Assembly: GCF_016591715.1 (NCBI RefSeq)
Contig: NZ_AP024109.1
Coordinates: 4,464,001 to 4,528,000, forward strand
From: Mesorhizobium sp. J8
GTDB taxonomy: Bacteria > Pseudomonadota > Alphaproteobacteria > Rhizobiales > Rhizobiaceae
Direction: 5' to 3'
DNA length: 64,000 bases
Shown here: piece after piece, positions 19,336 to 27,980 of the stretch
Position numbering within the stretch: the first letter of the stretch is position 1
Layout of the letters: every line of letters starts with the position of its first letter
The notes under the pieces: model-generated
Seen by the model: the letters and a program-made list of their open reading frames with translations, nothing else
What the model was told of the DNA's origin: nothing
Database searches by the model: none
Program-made: the position numbers and the translations under genes

Positions 19336-20583
19336 ATGTCGGACGTATCCGGAGAACTCGTTTATCGTCGCGGCAAGGAAGTCGGAAAGGCCGTCTACCA
19401 GAACCGCGCACTATCGAAGGACGGCATTTCCGAGCGGCTCTTTGCCTTCCTGTTCTCCGGTCTGGTCTATCCGCAGATCTGGGAAGACCCCGATGTCGAC
19501 ATGGAGGCCATGCAGCTCGGCGCCGGTCACCGGGTCGTCACGATCGCTTCGGGCGGCTGCAACATTCTGGCTTACCTGACCCGCTCGCCGGCCCGGATCG
19601 ATGCCGTCGATCTCAACGCCGCCCATATCGCACTGAACCGCATGAAGCTGGAAGCGGTGCGGCACCTGCCTTCGCAGGGCGACCTGTTCCGCTTCTTCGG
19701 CGCCGCCGGCACCAGCCACAATTCCGATGCCTATGACCGCTTCATCGCGCCGCATCTCGATCCGGTGAGCCGTCATTACTGGGAGCGCCGCAACTGGCGC
19801 GGCCGCCGACGCATCTCGGTGTTCGACCGCAACTTCTACCAGACCGGCCTGCTCGGCCTCTTCATCGCCATGGGCCATCGGGTCGCAAAACTGTTCGGGG
19901 TCGATCCGGCCGGCATCATGGAGGCTGAGAACATCGGCGAGCAGCGCCGCTTCTTCAACGAGGAACTGGCGCCCATCTTCGACAAGAAGCTGCTGCGCTG
20001 GGCAACCTCGCGCAAGGCTTCGCTGTTCGGCCTCGGCATCCCCCCGGCGCAGTACGATTCGCTGATCACCTCCGGCGACGGCTCCATGGCGAGCGTCTTG
20101 AAGGCACGGCTGGAAAAGCTCGCCTGCGATTTCCCGTTGAAGAACAACTATTTTGCCTGGCAGGCCTTTGCCCGCCGCTATCCGCAGCCCGGCGAGGCGG
20201 CGCTGCCCGCCTATCTGGAACAGCGCAATTACAAGACGATCCGCGACAACATCGATCGCGTTGCCATCCATCACGCCAACCTGATCAAGTTCCTGGCCGC
20301 CAAGGAGGCGGGCAGCGTTGACCGTTTCGTCCTGCTCGATGCACAGGACTGGATGACCGACGACCTGCTCAACGCGCTGTGGACCGAGATCACCCGCACC
20401 GCTTCGGCGGGCGCCCGCGTCATCTTCCGCACAGCGGCGGAGCCCAGCCTGCTGCCCGGCCGCGTCTCCAGTTCCCTGCTCGACCAGTGGAGCTACGAGG
20501 CCGACGCCTCGCGCGAATTCTCGGCAAAGGACCGCTCGGCGATCTATGGCGGCTTCCACCTCTATGTGAAGCGCGCCGCATGA
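19336..20583 (+). CDS. btaA: BtaA, SAM:diacylglycerol 3-amino-3-carboxypropyltransferase
   Basis: A DUF3419-family protein, 415 residues from the chosen ATG. BtaA moves the 3-amino-3-carboxypropyl group of SAM onto diacylglycerol, the first step to the phosphorus-free lipid DGTS. Seen in the sequence are the family opening VYRRGKEVGKAVYQNRALSK, FAFLFSGLVYPQIWEDP, and the SAM-site glycine segment VTIASGGCNILAYL followed by VDLNAAHIALN. The next gene encodes the matching N-methyltransferase with a four-base overlap. A PHO box upstream points to phosphate control and makes the earlier ATG at 19285 unlikely. Confidence 0.92.
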   Translation: MSDVSGELVYRRGKEVGKAVYQNRALSKDGISERLFAFLFSGLVYPQIWEDPDVDMEAMQLGAGHRVVTIASGGCNILAYLTRSPARIDAVDLNAAHIALNRMKLEAVRHLPSQGDLFRFFGAAGTSHNSDAYDRFIAPHLDPVSRHYWERRNWRGRRRISVFDRNFYQTGLLGLFIAMGHRVAKLFGVDPAGIMEAENIGEQRRFFNEELAPIFDKKLLRWATSRKASLFGLGIPPAQYDSLITSGDGSMASVLKARLEKLACDFPLKNNYFAWQAFARRYPQPGEAALPAYLEQRNYKTIRDNIDRVAIHHANLIKFLAAKEAGSVDRFVLLDAQDWMTDDLLNALWTEITRTASAGARVIFRTAAEPSLLPGRVSSSLLDQWSYEADASREFSAKDRSAIYGGFHLYVKRAA

Positions 20584-21245
20584 GCGCCACGGATCTGCCG
20601 GCCAGCCATGCCGAGCTGATGGACGGCGTCTACCGCTGGCAGCGCCATGTCTATGACCTGACCCGCAAATACTACCTGCTCGGCCGCGACCGGCTGATCG
20701 AAGGGCTGGACGTGCCGCCAGGCGGCACCGTTCTGGAGCTCGGCTGCGGCACCGGCCGCAACATCGCGCTTGCCGCCCGCCGCTATCCCGACGCCCGCTT
20801 CTTCGGTTTGGACATCTCTTCCGAGATGCTGGAGACGGCGAGCGCGACCATCGCCCGCGAGGGTCTGTCCAGCAAAGTCAGCCTGGCGCGTGGCGACGCC
20901 ACCGATTTCGACGCCAAGGCTCTCTTCGGCATCGAACGCTTCGACCGCGTCTTCGTCTCCTATTCGCTGTCGATGATACCGGGGTGGGAAAAGACCGTAT
21001 CTGCCGCCCTTGCCGCGCTCGCCCCCGGCGGCTCGCTGCATGTCGTCGATTTCGGCCAGCAGGAAGGCTTGCCAAACTGGTTCCGCGCGCTCTTGCGCGG
21101 CTGGCTGCGGAAATTCCACGTCACGCCGCGAGCGTCGCTGCGCGACGTGCTTGAATCGGAATCGCAACGCACCGGCGCAACCTTCCGTTTCAGAACGCTT
21201 TATCGCGGCTATGCCTGGCTGGCGGTGATCGGATCTTCCAAATAG
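20580..21245 (+). CDS. btaB: BtaB, diacylglycerylhomoserine N-methyltransferase
   Basis: A 221-residue class I SAM methyltransferase. The motif VLELGCGTGRNIALAARRYP lies near residue 50, and acidic residues follow in GLDISSEML. BtaB trimethylates diacylglycerylhomoserine to DGTS. MDGVYRWQRHVYDLTRKYYL at the N-terminus is characteristic of this enzyme group. The ATG overlaps the btaA stop (ATGA); the same frame is open further upstream inside btaA but has no independent start signal. Function rests on the family match plus operon linkage. Confidence 0.92.
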   Translation: MSATDLPASHAELMDGVYRWQRHVYDLTRKYYLLGRDRLIEGLDVPPGGTVLELGCGTGRNIALAARRYPDARFFGLDISSEMLETASATIAREGLSSKVSLARGDATDFDAKALFGIERFDRVFVSYSLSMIPGWEKTVSAALAALAPGGSLHVVDFGQQEGLPNWFRALLRGWLRKFHVTPRASLRDVLESESQRTGATFRFRTLYRGYAWLAVIGSSK

Positions 21246-21251
21246 CAAACG

Positions 21252-22637
21252 CTATTGGTGCAGCGCCTTCACCAGCGCCCCTACCATCGCCTGTGGACGA
21301 TAGCCGAGCTTGGCAGGCGTCAGCCCAAGCCGCACCACCACCAACTGCTCCGAGGGGACGATCGCCACCGTCTGGCCGTCATGGCCTTCCATCCAATAGG
21401 TGTCCTTCGGCAAGCCGGCGGCAGCACCCGCGCCGGGTTTTTCCTCATCGCCCGGACCTTCGATCCAGACCTGGCCCTTGCCATAGACTTTTGAAGTCGG
21501 CGCCGGTTCGCGCATCCAGTCGACGAAACCGGCTGGCAGGATCTGGTTGCCGTTCCAGACGCCGCCCTGCAGCAGGAACTGGCCGAAGCGCGCCCAATCA
21601 TGCGCCGTGGCATAGAGATAGGACGAGCCGACAAAGGTGCCCTGCTCGTCGGTTTCGAGCACTGCGCTATGCATGCCGAGCGGCTCGAACAGCGCCGTGC
21701 GCGGCCAGGCCAGCGCCTTCGCCTTGTCGCCGATCGCGTCCTGCCACAGCCGCGACAGCATCACCGCCGTGCCGCTCGAATAGGAAAACACCTTTCCGAC
21801 CTCGCCGGTCAGCGGTTGGGCCTCAGCGAAACGGGCCATGTCCGGCTCGAGATAGAGCATGCGCGTCACGTCGGCGACGTCGCCATAATCCTCGTTGAAC
21901 GCCAGCCCGCTCGACATCGCCATCATGTCGGCAAGGCTGATGGCGGCGCGGCCGTCGGCCTTCCACGGCGCGAAAAGGCCCTTGTTGTCGAGCGCGAGCT
22001 TGCCGTCCTTGACCAAGGTGCCGACGATCGCCGCATTCACCGTCTTGGTCATCGACCAGCCGAGCAGCGGCGTCTTGGCCGAAAAACCGTCGCCGTAGCG
22101 CTCCGCGACAATGCGGCCGTTCTTCACCACCACGATGGCGCGCATGCCGATGCCGGCCATGGCGGCATCGTCGACGATCTTGGCGACTTCCGGGTTCTGC
22201 GAGGCATCCACCCGCTCGCCATCGGGCCACAGCGTATCGGGTTGCGCTGCGGCAGGCGGCACCGCGCGCAGCGAGGTCTGCCTCGCTTTGCCGGTATCGC
22301 CGTCGGGAACCGATGCGCAGCCGACCCCGAAGCGCTCCACGGCAACGCTCTTGCCCAGCACCCAGAGCAGGCCTGCCGAAACCATCCTCCTTTCCCTGTC
22401 GACCGACACTTTCATCAGCCTGAGCAGCGGATGACCGGGCGCCTGCACGTCGACCGCCAGCACCTGGTTCGGGTCGCGGCCGGCAATGAAGACATTCGAG
22501 CAGACGATCTTGGCCGAATAGCCGGAGCCGACGCGGATCAGTTCCGGCGGGGCGAGATAGAGCCAGGCGAAGAGCGCCGCCACCGCCAGGATCACAAGGC
22601 CAAGCAGCCACTTGATGAACTTCACGACAGCCCGCAT
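21252..22637 (-). CDS. Membrane-anchored serine hydrolase, class C beta-lactamase-like
   Basis: A 461-residue protein with an N-terminal membrane segment (about residues 8-26) and an extracytoplasmic class C beta-lactamase/DD-peptidase fold. The nucleophile motif is SMTK (in LGWSMTKTVN, near residue 197). FSYSSGTAV supplies the Tyr motif, with SxS rather than the usual YxN asparagine, and GHDGQ near the end corresponds to the third motif (HxG instead of KTG). Related proteins are esterases, amidases or D-peptidases more often than drug-hydrolysing enzymes; the substrate is unknown. It converges on btaB with a six-base gap. Confidence 0.85.
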   Translation of the reverse strand: MRAVVKFIKWLLGLVILAVAALFAWLYLAPPELIRVGSGYSAKIVCSNVFIAGRDPNQVLAVDVQAPGHPLLRLMKVSVDRERRMVSAGLLWVLGKSVAVERFGVGCASVPDGDTGKARQTSLRAVPPAAAQPDTLWPDGERVDASQNPEVAKIVDDAAMAGIGMRAIVVVKNGRIVAERYGDGFSAKTPLLGWSMTKTVNAAIVGTLVKDGKLALDNKGLFAPWKADGRAAISLADMMAMSSGLAFNEDYGDVADVTRMLYLEPDMARFAEAQPLTGEVGKVFSYSSGTAVMLSRLWQDAIGDKAKALAWPRTALFEPLGMHSAVLETDEQGTFVGSSYLYATAHDWARFGQFLLQGGVWNGNQILPAGFVDWMREPAPTSKVYGKGQVWIEGPGDEEKPGAGAAAGLPKDTYWMEGHDGQTVAIVPSEQLVVVRLGLTPAKLGYRPQAMVGALVKALHQ

Positions 22638-22767
22638 GTTTCCCCCGCCTTCTGGATTCGCCGGCTCGATTTATGTCATCGATTTGCCGCCATTGCTTCC
22701 GCAAAATCATTGGCGTCGTCGAACGCCGTCAATGGATTATCAACCATGTTCGGCGATCAACTGCTCC

Positions 22768-22808
22768 ATGTCGCCCAAAACTGCGCAGCGGTTTTGGGAC
22801 AATGACAC
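22768..22808. repeat. Dispersed hairpin repeat, copy R2
   Basis: The core CCCAAAAC-TGCGCAGC-GGTTTTGGG forms a stem-loop, with flanking TGTCG on the left and GACAATGACA on the right partly extending the stem. It shares loop and flanks with the copies near 12.65, 31.98 and 39.49 kb. It lies in the 291-bp gap between the serine hydrolase and the lysozyme gene; the rest of that gap shows no gene. Confidence 0.7.
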
Positions 22809-22928
22809 GGACAGACAAATGAGAACTGGGCGATCCTGTGGGGCGATCGTCCGGAGGGGGACCGCGCAAGCGACCGCCATCAGTGAAGGACCCATCAGCG
22901 GCCGGCTGAACCCGGCCTGGGGAACGCC

Positions 22929-23720
22929 ATGCGCCGTCTCGCGGCCATTCTGATGCTGACGCTGCTTTGCGCCTGCTCGACCGTCGACGATCTCTCTCCG
23001 CTGTCGCCGTCCTCGCAGACGGTTGCCGTGCGCGCGCCCAAATTCGAGGACTCCAAGCCGCATGAATGGGACAGCGGCGCGCCATGGACCTACGCCATAC
23101 ACGGCACGGATGTTTCCAAATACCAGACCTCGGTCGACTGGCCGACAGCGAGAGCCAGCGGTATCTCCTTCGCCTTCATCAAGGCGACGGAAGGCGGCGA
23201 CCGCTTCGACGACTATTTCAACGAGCACTGGTCGCGCACGAAGGCAGCCGGAATTCCGCGCGCGGCCTATCATTTCTTCTATTTCTGCACGCCGGCGGAA
23301 GCCCAGGCGCGCTGGTTCATCGCCAACGTCCCCAACGACCCCTCGGCGATGCCGCCGGTGCTCGACATGGAATGGAACCCGAAATCGCCGACCTGCCGGC
23401 TGCGCCCCGATCCGGCCACGGTGCGCAGTGAAATGAGCATCTTCCTGCAAATGGTCGAGCGCCATTACGGCAAGAAGCCGATCATCTACACCTCGCTGGA
23501 CTTCTTCGACGACAACCAACTGGCGAGTTTCCGCGGCTATCCATACTGGCTGCGCTCGGTCGCCGGCCACCCGCGAGAGAAATACGGCAGCCACCCTTTC
23601 ACCTTCTGGCAGTATACCGGAACCGGCATCGTGCCCGGCATGACCGGCAAGTCGGACATCAACGTTTTCAACGGCTCGGAAGCCGCCTGGAAGAAGTGGC
23701 TGCGGCAGAACACCCGTTGA
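22929..23720 (+). CDS. GH25-family lysozyme, lipoprotein
   Basis: A 263-residue exported muramidase. Lipobox-like LTLLCAC near residue 16 suggests lipid attachment. The GH25 barrel starts at HGTDVSKYQTSVDW (catalytic-site Asp), has the FAFIKATEGG strand, and the acidic pair in VLDMEWNP supplies the general acid and base. FWQYTGTGIVPGMTGKSDIN is the typical terminal strand. It cleaves beta-1,4 bonds between MurNAc and GlcNAc. GGGGAA precedes the ATG. It is one of several wall hydrolases in this part of the window, not obviously co-transcribed with any. Confidence 0.92.
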   Translation: MRRLAAILMLTLLCACSTVDDLSPLSPSSQTVAVRAPKFEDSKPHEWDSGAPWTYAIHGTDVSKYQTSVDWPTARASGISFAFIKATEGGDRFDDYFNEHWSRTKAAGIPRAAYHFFYFCTPAEAQARWFIANVPNDPSAMPPVLDMEWNPKSPTCRLRPDPATVRSEMSIFLQMVERHYGKKPIIYTSLDFFDDNQLASFRGYPYWLRSVAGHPREKYGSHPFTFWQYTGTGIVPGMTGKSDINVFNGSEAAWKKWLRQNTR

Positions 23721-23904
23721 CAACCGATCCCTCGCCTGCTTTTCGACACGGCGGGCGGCGAAATATGCAACCGCTGGTAATCCGGAGCGGCGCTTTCGCG
23801 CGAGTGCATGGCGCGGCTCCCGAACTTTGAAATCCTCGCATGCGCCTGTCCGGTCCCGATCCGGGATCACGATGGGGTCATGCGCCGGTCTCGAAAGGAA
23901 AGCG

Positions 23905-25083
23905 ATGCGATTGCGCGTTGAAATCCTGGCGGCGCTCTTCGTCGGCGCGTCGGCGCTGCCCGTCGCGGCACAGGAATGCGGCGGCGATTTCGAGGCCTGG
24001 AAGCAGGGCGTCGCGGCCGAAGCCAAGGCGGCCGGCGTCGGCGCCGTCGGCCTCGACGCGCTGGAGGACGCCACCATCGATGGGCGCGCGTTGGCGCGCG
24101 ACCGCGCCCAGGGCGTCTTCACTCAGACCTTCACCGAATTCGCCAACCGCATGATCTCGGCCTACCGCCTGAAGCAGGGCGCGGCCAATCTGAAGAAGTA
24201 CGCCGACGTCTTTACCCGCGCCGACAATGAGTTCGGCGTCCAGCCGGCCATCATCGCCGCCTTCTGGGCCCTGGAGACCGATTTCGGCGCCGTGCAGGGC
24301 GATTTCCACACGCTGAATGCGCTGGTGACACTCTCGCATGACTGCCGCCGCCCTCAACTCTTCCGGCAGCAATTGGTGCCGCTGCTCACCTTGATCGACC
24401 GCGGTGTGCTGCCGGCCGACGTCAAGGGCGCCTGGGCCGGCGAGATCGGCCAGACGCAGATCCTGCCGACCGACTATCTTGCCAAGGGCGTCGATGGCGA
24501 CGGCGACGGCAAGGTGGACCTCAGGAACAGCGTGCCGGATGTCATCATGACGACCGCCAACAAGATCATGTCGCGCGGCTGGAAGCGCGACCAGCCTTGG
24601 GTCCAGGAAGTGCGCGTCCCCAACGAGATGCCGTGGGACCAAACCGGACGCACCAACAAGCTGCCTCTGTCGCAATGGGCTCAGTGGGGCGTGACCAACC
24701 CGGACGGCACGCCGCTCGTCGACAATGGGCTCAAGGCCGGCCTGGCGCTGCCTATGGGCCGCAAGGGTCCGGCCTTCCTGACCTACGACAATTTCGACGT
24801 CTATCTGGAATGGAACCAGTCCTTCACCTACGCGCTGACGGCTGCCGTGCTTGCCACGCGCCTTGCCGGCGCGCCGCAATTCGATCCGCGCACGCCTGAG
24901 CCCGGCCTCAACGGCGAACAGATGAAAGCACTGCAGACCAAGCTCGAGGCCAGGGGCTATGATGTCGGCACTGTCGACGGCATCCTCGGCACCAACACGC
25001 GCGAAGCGGTCCGCAAGGAGCAGACGCGGCTTGGGTTGCCGGTCGATGGCTGGCCGACGCCGGAGTTGTTGGCGAAATTGTAG
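23905..25083 (+). CDS. Lytic murein transglycosylase, MltB family, with PG-binding domain
   Basis: From the ATG at 23905 (AAAGGAAAG just before it) the product is 392 residues. A cleavable signal peptide (LPVAAQ) is followed by an MltB-type catalytic domain with ALETDFGAVQGDF, in which the glutamate is catalytic, and GEIGQTQILPTDYLAKGVD. A C-terminal PG_binding_1 domain covers the last 60 residues (LNGEQMKALQTKLEARGYD, GILGTNTREA). It makes 1,6-anhydro muropeptides. An upstream TTG/ATG region would add 26 residues lacking signal-peptide character. Confidence 0.92.
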   Translation: MRLRVEILAALFVGASALPVAAQECGGDFEAWKQGVAAEAKAAGVGAVGLDALEDATIDGRALARDRAQGVFTQTFTEFANRMISAYRLKQGAANLKKYADVFTRADNEFGVQPAIIAAFWALETDFGAVQGDFHTLNALVTLSHDCRRPQLFRQQLVPLLTLIDRGVLPADVKGAWAGEIGQTQILPTDYLAKGVDGDGDGKVDLRNSVPDVIMTTANKIMSRGWKRDQPWVQEVRVPNEMPWDQTGRTNKLPLSQWAQWGVTNPDGTPLVDNGLKAGLALPMGRKGPAFLTYDNFDVYLEWNQSFTYALTAAVLATRLAGAPQFDPRTPEPGLNGEQMKALQTKLEARGYDVGTVDGILGTNTREAVRKEQTRLGLPVDGWPTPELLAKL

Positions 25084-25091
25084 CACCCTCT

Positions 25092-25235
25092 CCTTCTCCC
25101 CTTGTGGGAGAAGGTGGATCGGCGCGCAGCGCCGAGACGGATGAGGGGTGTTCCAGCGGAGTGAAACGTCGGCTTTCCCTGGAACACCCCTCATCCGTCG
25201 CCTTCGGCGACACCTTCTCCCACAAGGGGAGAAGG
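25092..25235. repeat. Large compound palindrome of the rhizobial CTTCTCCC/GGATGAGGGG type
   Basis: Outer arms of 25 identical bases (25092-25116 against 25211-25235) and inner arms of 20 (25136-25155 against 25180-25199) make a nearly symmetrical element filling the gap between two convergent genes. Each outer arm is itself a hairpin (CCTTCTCCC / GGGAGAAGG). It amounts to two repeat units placed head to head. It may act as a bidirectional terminator. A diverged version of the unit occurs twice around the DUF559 gene near 47 kb. Confidence 0.85.
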
Positions 25236-25241
25236 GGGAGC

Positions 25242-26462
25242 TCAATCCGCCATCGTCTCCAGACTCGCAAATCCCTCCGGCGCGTCGCCTTCGTCGAACG
25301 GCGTCGTCACCTCGACGAAGGTGTCGGGGAAGAAGCCGTTGAAGCGGGTTCTCAGCGACAGCGAGTAGGCGCCGATATGGCCGATCTCGATCCAGTCGCC
25401 GGTGTCGACCGTTTCCGGCAGCCAGAACGGCCTGGACAGGATGTCGACGGAATCGCAGGTCGCGCCGCAGACCTTGAACGGCACGACGGTCTTCTCGTCG
25501 CCATTGCGCGTGCGGATCGCGGGATCCGGGATGAAGCGCGCCGGCAGCGTGATCTTGCCCGTCCATGAATCCGACAGCGACGCCCAGATGCCGTCATTGA
25601 TGTAGAGCCGCTTGCCTTTGCGCAGCAGCACGCGAACGATCAAGGACAGGCAGCGCGCAACGATCACGCGCCCGGGCTCGGCCACCAGCGGCATCTGGTC
25701 GAACTGATACTCCTTCAGGTCGCCGGCGAGCCGCGACATCAACTGGCCGAGCGAAGGCATCTCGACCTGCTTGCGGTTGGGATCGTGGCCGTATTCGGCG
25801 GGGAAGCCGCCGCCGACATCCAGCCCGGCAATGTCGAAGGTCAGGCGATTGCGCACCCAATCGGCCGAAGCCAATGCCCTCTCATAAGTATCGGGATCCT
25901 CGATCTGGCTGCCTACGTGGAAGCAGAGCCCGACCTTGTAGCCGGTGCGGTTCAGCCGCTCGGCAAGTTCGACGGCATTGGCTGGCCCGGCGCCGAACTT
26001 CTTCGACAATTCGTAAGCCGCGTGACCCTTGGTCTGGATGCGCACGAAGACGGTGATGGCGCCGGGGTCGATGTCGAGCGCCCGCACCACACGCGTCAGC
26101 TTGGTGATCTCGTCCTCATGGTCGAGCGAGATTACCCGGATGCCGTATTTCTCCAGCGCCAGCTTGATGTCCGACTGCGCCTTGACCGGGTGCATGTAGA
26201 GCATCTCGGCATCCGTCGAGACTGCCCGCACGGCGGCGAATTCGCCGGGCGAAGCGACGTCGAAGGTGCTGACGCCGGCTTCCACCAGCGTCTTCAGCAC
26301 GATCTGCTCGCCATTGGTCTTCACAGCGTAGGCGGTCTTGCCGGGAAACATGCCCATGAACTGCAACGCGTCCGCCTTCAGCACCTGCGGGCGGAAACAA
26401 TAGACCGGATCGTCGGGACGAAGCGCCAGTGCCGCATCGCGGGCATTTTCGAATCGCTGCAT
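25242..26462 (-). CDS. Ornithine/lysine decarboxylase, alanine-racemase fold (type III/IV PLP)
   Basis: A 406-residue eukaryotic-type ornithine decarboxylase. The PLP lysine is K48 in TAYAVKTN. HVGSQIEDP and GLDVGGGFPAEYG are PLP-phosphate and substrate segments, and VCGATCDSVDIL contains the catalytic Cys near the C-terminus. It decarboxylates ornithine, and possibly lysine, to putrescine or cadaverine. GAGGA before the ATG at 26462 favours that start over an in-frame codon 30 bases upstream. It converges with the MltB gene across the large palindrome. Substrate choice between ornithine and lysine is not settled by sequence. Confidence 0.9.
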   Translation of the reverse strand: MQRFENARDAALALRPDDPVYCFRPQVLKADALQFMGMFPGKTAYAVKTNGEQIVLKTLVEAGVSTFDVASPGEFAAVRAVSTDAEMLYMHPVKAQSDIKLALEKYGIRVISLDHEDEITKLTRVVRALDIDPGAITVFVRIQTKGHAAYELSKKFGAGPANAVELAERLNRTGYKVGLCFHVGSQIEDPDTYERALASADWVRNRLTFDIAGLDVGGGFPAEYGHDPNRKQVEMPSLGQLMSRLAGDLKEYQFDQMPLVAEPGRVIVARCLSLIVRVLLRKGKRLYINDGIWASLSDSWTGKITLPARFIPDPAIRTRNGDEKTVVPFKVCGATCDSVDILSRPFWLPETVDTGDWIEIGHIGAYSLSLRTRFNGFFPDTFVEVTTPFDEGDAPEGFASLETMAD

Positions 26463-26674
26463 GGACGAATCCTCGGGGTCTGGAGCGCGCACAATTAATC
26501 CCAGCTAGCCGCCAAAGAAAACACTTCTGTGTCTGGCGGCCCGGAGCGGCCGGTTGCACATTTTTTCGACCCTAGACCACCAGTCACGTTTCGGGTGGCC
26601 CTTGCCCGCGAATCCGATATCGGTTGGTGAGGTGTGACGGCCGGGATTGCGATCGGCCCGGGGAGGAACAGGAC

Positions 26675-27595
26675 ATGTCCACTATAGCCGGTGCCGCGCC
26701 GACGCGCGGACCGATGACGCTCAAGGATTGGGCGCAGCTTCTCTTGCTCGGCGCGATCTGGGGCGGCTCGTTCTTCTTTGCCCGCATTGCCGTGTCCGAG
26801 ATCCATCCGCTGGCGCTGGTGCTGTTTCGCGTCGCCATCGCCGCGATCGCGCTCCAGCTCTATCTGGCGGTGCGCGGCCCGTCGTTCCGGCTCGCCTTCC
26901 CGCATGCCGGCCTGTTCTTCCTGCTGGCGCTCACCAACAATGTCGTGCCCTTCTCGCTGATCTTCGCCGGCCAGACGCAGCTCGGCGCCGGCGTCGCCTC
27001 GGTGCTCAATGCGACGACGCCGTTCTGGACGTTGATCCTGGCCAATGCGCTCACGACCGACGAGAAGCTCTCCTGGAACAAGCTGGCCGGCATCGCGCTC
27101 GGTGTTGCGGGAACAGCCGTAATGATCGGCCCGGGGCTTGTTGCCGGTCTCGGCGGACCGGTCTGGGCCAAATTCGCGCTGATCGGCGCCTCGGTGTCCT
27201 ATGCGATCGCCTTGATGATCGCGCGCCGTTTCAAGGGTGTGCCCTCGCCGGTCATCGCCACCGGGCAGTTGACCGCCTCGACCATCATCATGATCCCCAT
27301 CGTGCTCATTGCCTATGGGCCGACGGGCTTGTTCTCGGCCTCGCCACCGGTCTGGGCCGCGGTGCTGGGGCTGGCGCTGCTCTCCACCGCCTTTGCCTAT
27401 ATCCTCTATTTCAACCTCGTCGCCTCGGCCGGCGCCACTAATGCCTCGCTGGTCACGTTGATCGTGCCGGTCAGCGCGGTGCTGCTCGGCTTCCTCTTCC
27501 TTGGCGAGCGGCTGGCGCTGTTCGAGATCGGCGGCATGACGCTGATCGGTTTAGGTCTGATCACCATCGACGGGCGGCTGTTCGGCAGATGGTAG
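26675..27595 (+). CDS. EamA/DMT-superfamily transporter
   Basis: A 306-residue integral membrane protein with ten predicted hydrophobic helices in two EamA repeats. The first opens with LLLGAIWGGSFFFARIAVSE and the second with ALIGASVSYAIALMIARRF. Family members export amino acids, metabolites or drugs; substrate here is unknown. GGGGAGGAAC precedes the ATG at 26675. The 212-bp gap to the decarboxylase contains a weak inverted repeat (GCCGCCA/TGGCGGC) and no gene. Divergent placement next to the polyamine enzyme could be meaningful but is not shown. Confidence 0.88.
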   Translation: MSTIAGAAPTRGPMTLKDWAQLLLLGAIWGGSFFFARIAVSEIHPLALVLFRVAIAAIALQLYLAVRGPSFRLAFPHAGLFFLLALTNNVVPFSLIFAGQTQLGAGVASVLNATTPFWTLILANALTTDEKLSWNKLAGIALGVAGTAVMIGPGLVAGLGGPVWAKFALIGASVSYAIALMIARRFKGVPSPVIATGQLTASTIIMIPIVLIAYGPTGLFSASPPVWAAVLGLALLSTAFAYILYFNLVASAGATNASLVTLIVPVSAVLLGFLFLGERLALFEIGGMTLIGLGLITIDGRLFGRW

Positions 27596-27729
27596 CGGTG
27601 TCATGCCACACCGCCGCCACAATTTATTCACAACGGCGAAGCCGGCTTTTGCCGAAGAGTTTCAACGGCTAACGACCAATTCCAGGTCGCGGATTTCACA
27701 ATCATGTCGCATTGCAGCACGTTTTCCGC

Positions 27730-27757
27730 TTGCCTGTGGCCCAAATGACCCTAGACT
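27730..27757 (+). promoter_or_regulatory. Putative promoter of the 28-residue gene
   Basis: TTGCCT (27730-27735), a 16-bp spacer and TAGACT (27752-27757) lie 31 bases upstream of the small gene's ATG. The rhizobial-looking -35/-10 pair is plausible but not proven. Confidence 0.4.
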
Positions 27758-27788
27758 CCTGCCATAGCTCTGAAGAGGAGGCTATGAC

Positions 27789-27875
27789 ATGGGACTGACG
27801 AGGCCGATCAACGCTTTGATGATTTGTGCCGCATTCGCATTCATCGGTGCCCTTATCATAGGTGTGCTTCCCTGA
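27789..27875 (+). CDS. 28-residue membrane peptide of unknown function
   Basis: ATG at 27789 gives MGLTRPINALMICAAFAFIG and eight more residues (ALIIGVLP) before TGA. One hydrophobic helix from about residue 8 to 26 follows a short N-terminus with one Arg. An excellent ribosome-binding site (AGAGGAGG) lies eight bases upstream, a candidate promoter precedes that, and a strong terminator stands 48 bases after the stop, so the unit looks complete and monocistronic. I do not recognise a characterised family. Small single-helix proteins of this kind often bind and modulate larger membrane proteins, but no role is shown here. Confidence 0.72.
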   Translation: MGLTRPINALMICAAFAFIGALIIGVLP

Positions 27876-27923
27876 CCCGCCAAAGCCGGGAAGACTAAGC
27901 ACCGAGAATAGTCCAACAGTTCG

Positions 27924-27951
27924 AAAAGGCCGGGTTTCCACCCGGCCTTTT
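27924..27951. terminator. Bidirectional terminator between small membrane gene and metF
   Basis: AAAAGGCCGGGT-TTCC-ACCCGGCCTTTT has a perfect 12-bp stem, a four-base loop and T-runs on both strands. It can end the small plus-strand gene and the minus-strand metF operon. Confidence 0.9.
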
Positions 27952-27980
27952 CCATTGCAAATCCTGACCTACAGCTTGGC

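Noticed and set aside
21252..22637. Beta-lactamase giving antibiotic resistance
   Set aside because: The fold and SxxK motif are shared, but motif 2 and 3 differ from true class C enzymes and related membrane-anchored proteins are mostly esterases or peptidases; resistance cannot be claimed.
25092..25235. CRISPR-like or IS terminal repeat
   Set aside because: There is only one symmetrical element, no regular spacers and no transposase; it is a palindromic intergenic repeat.
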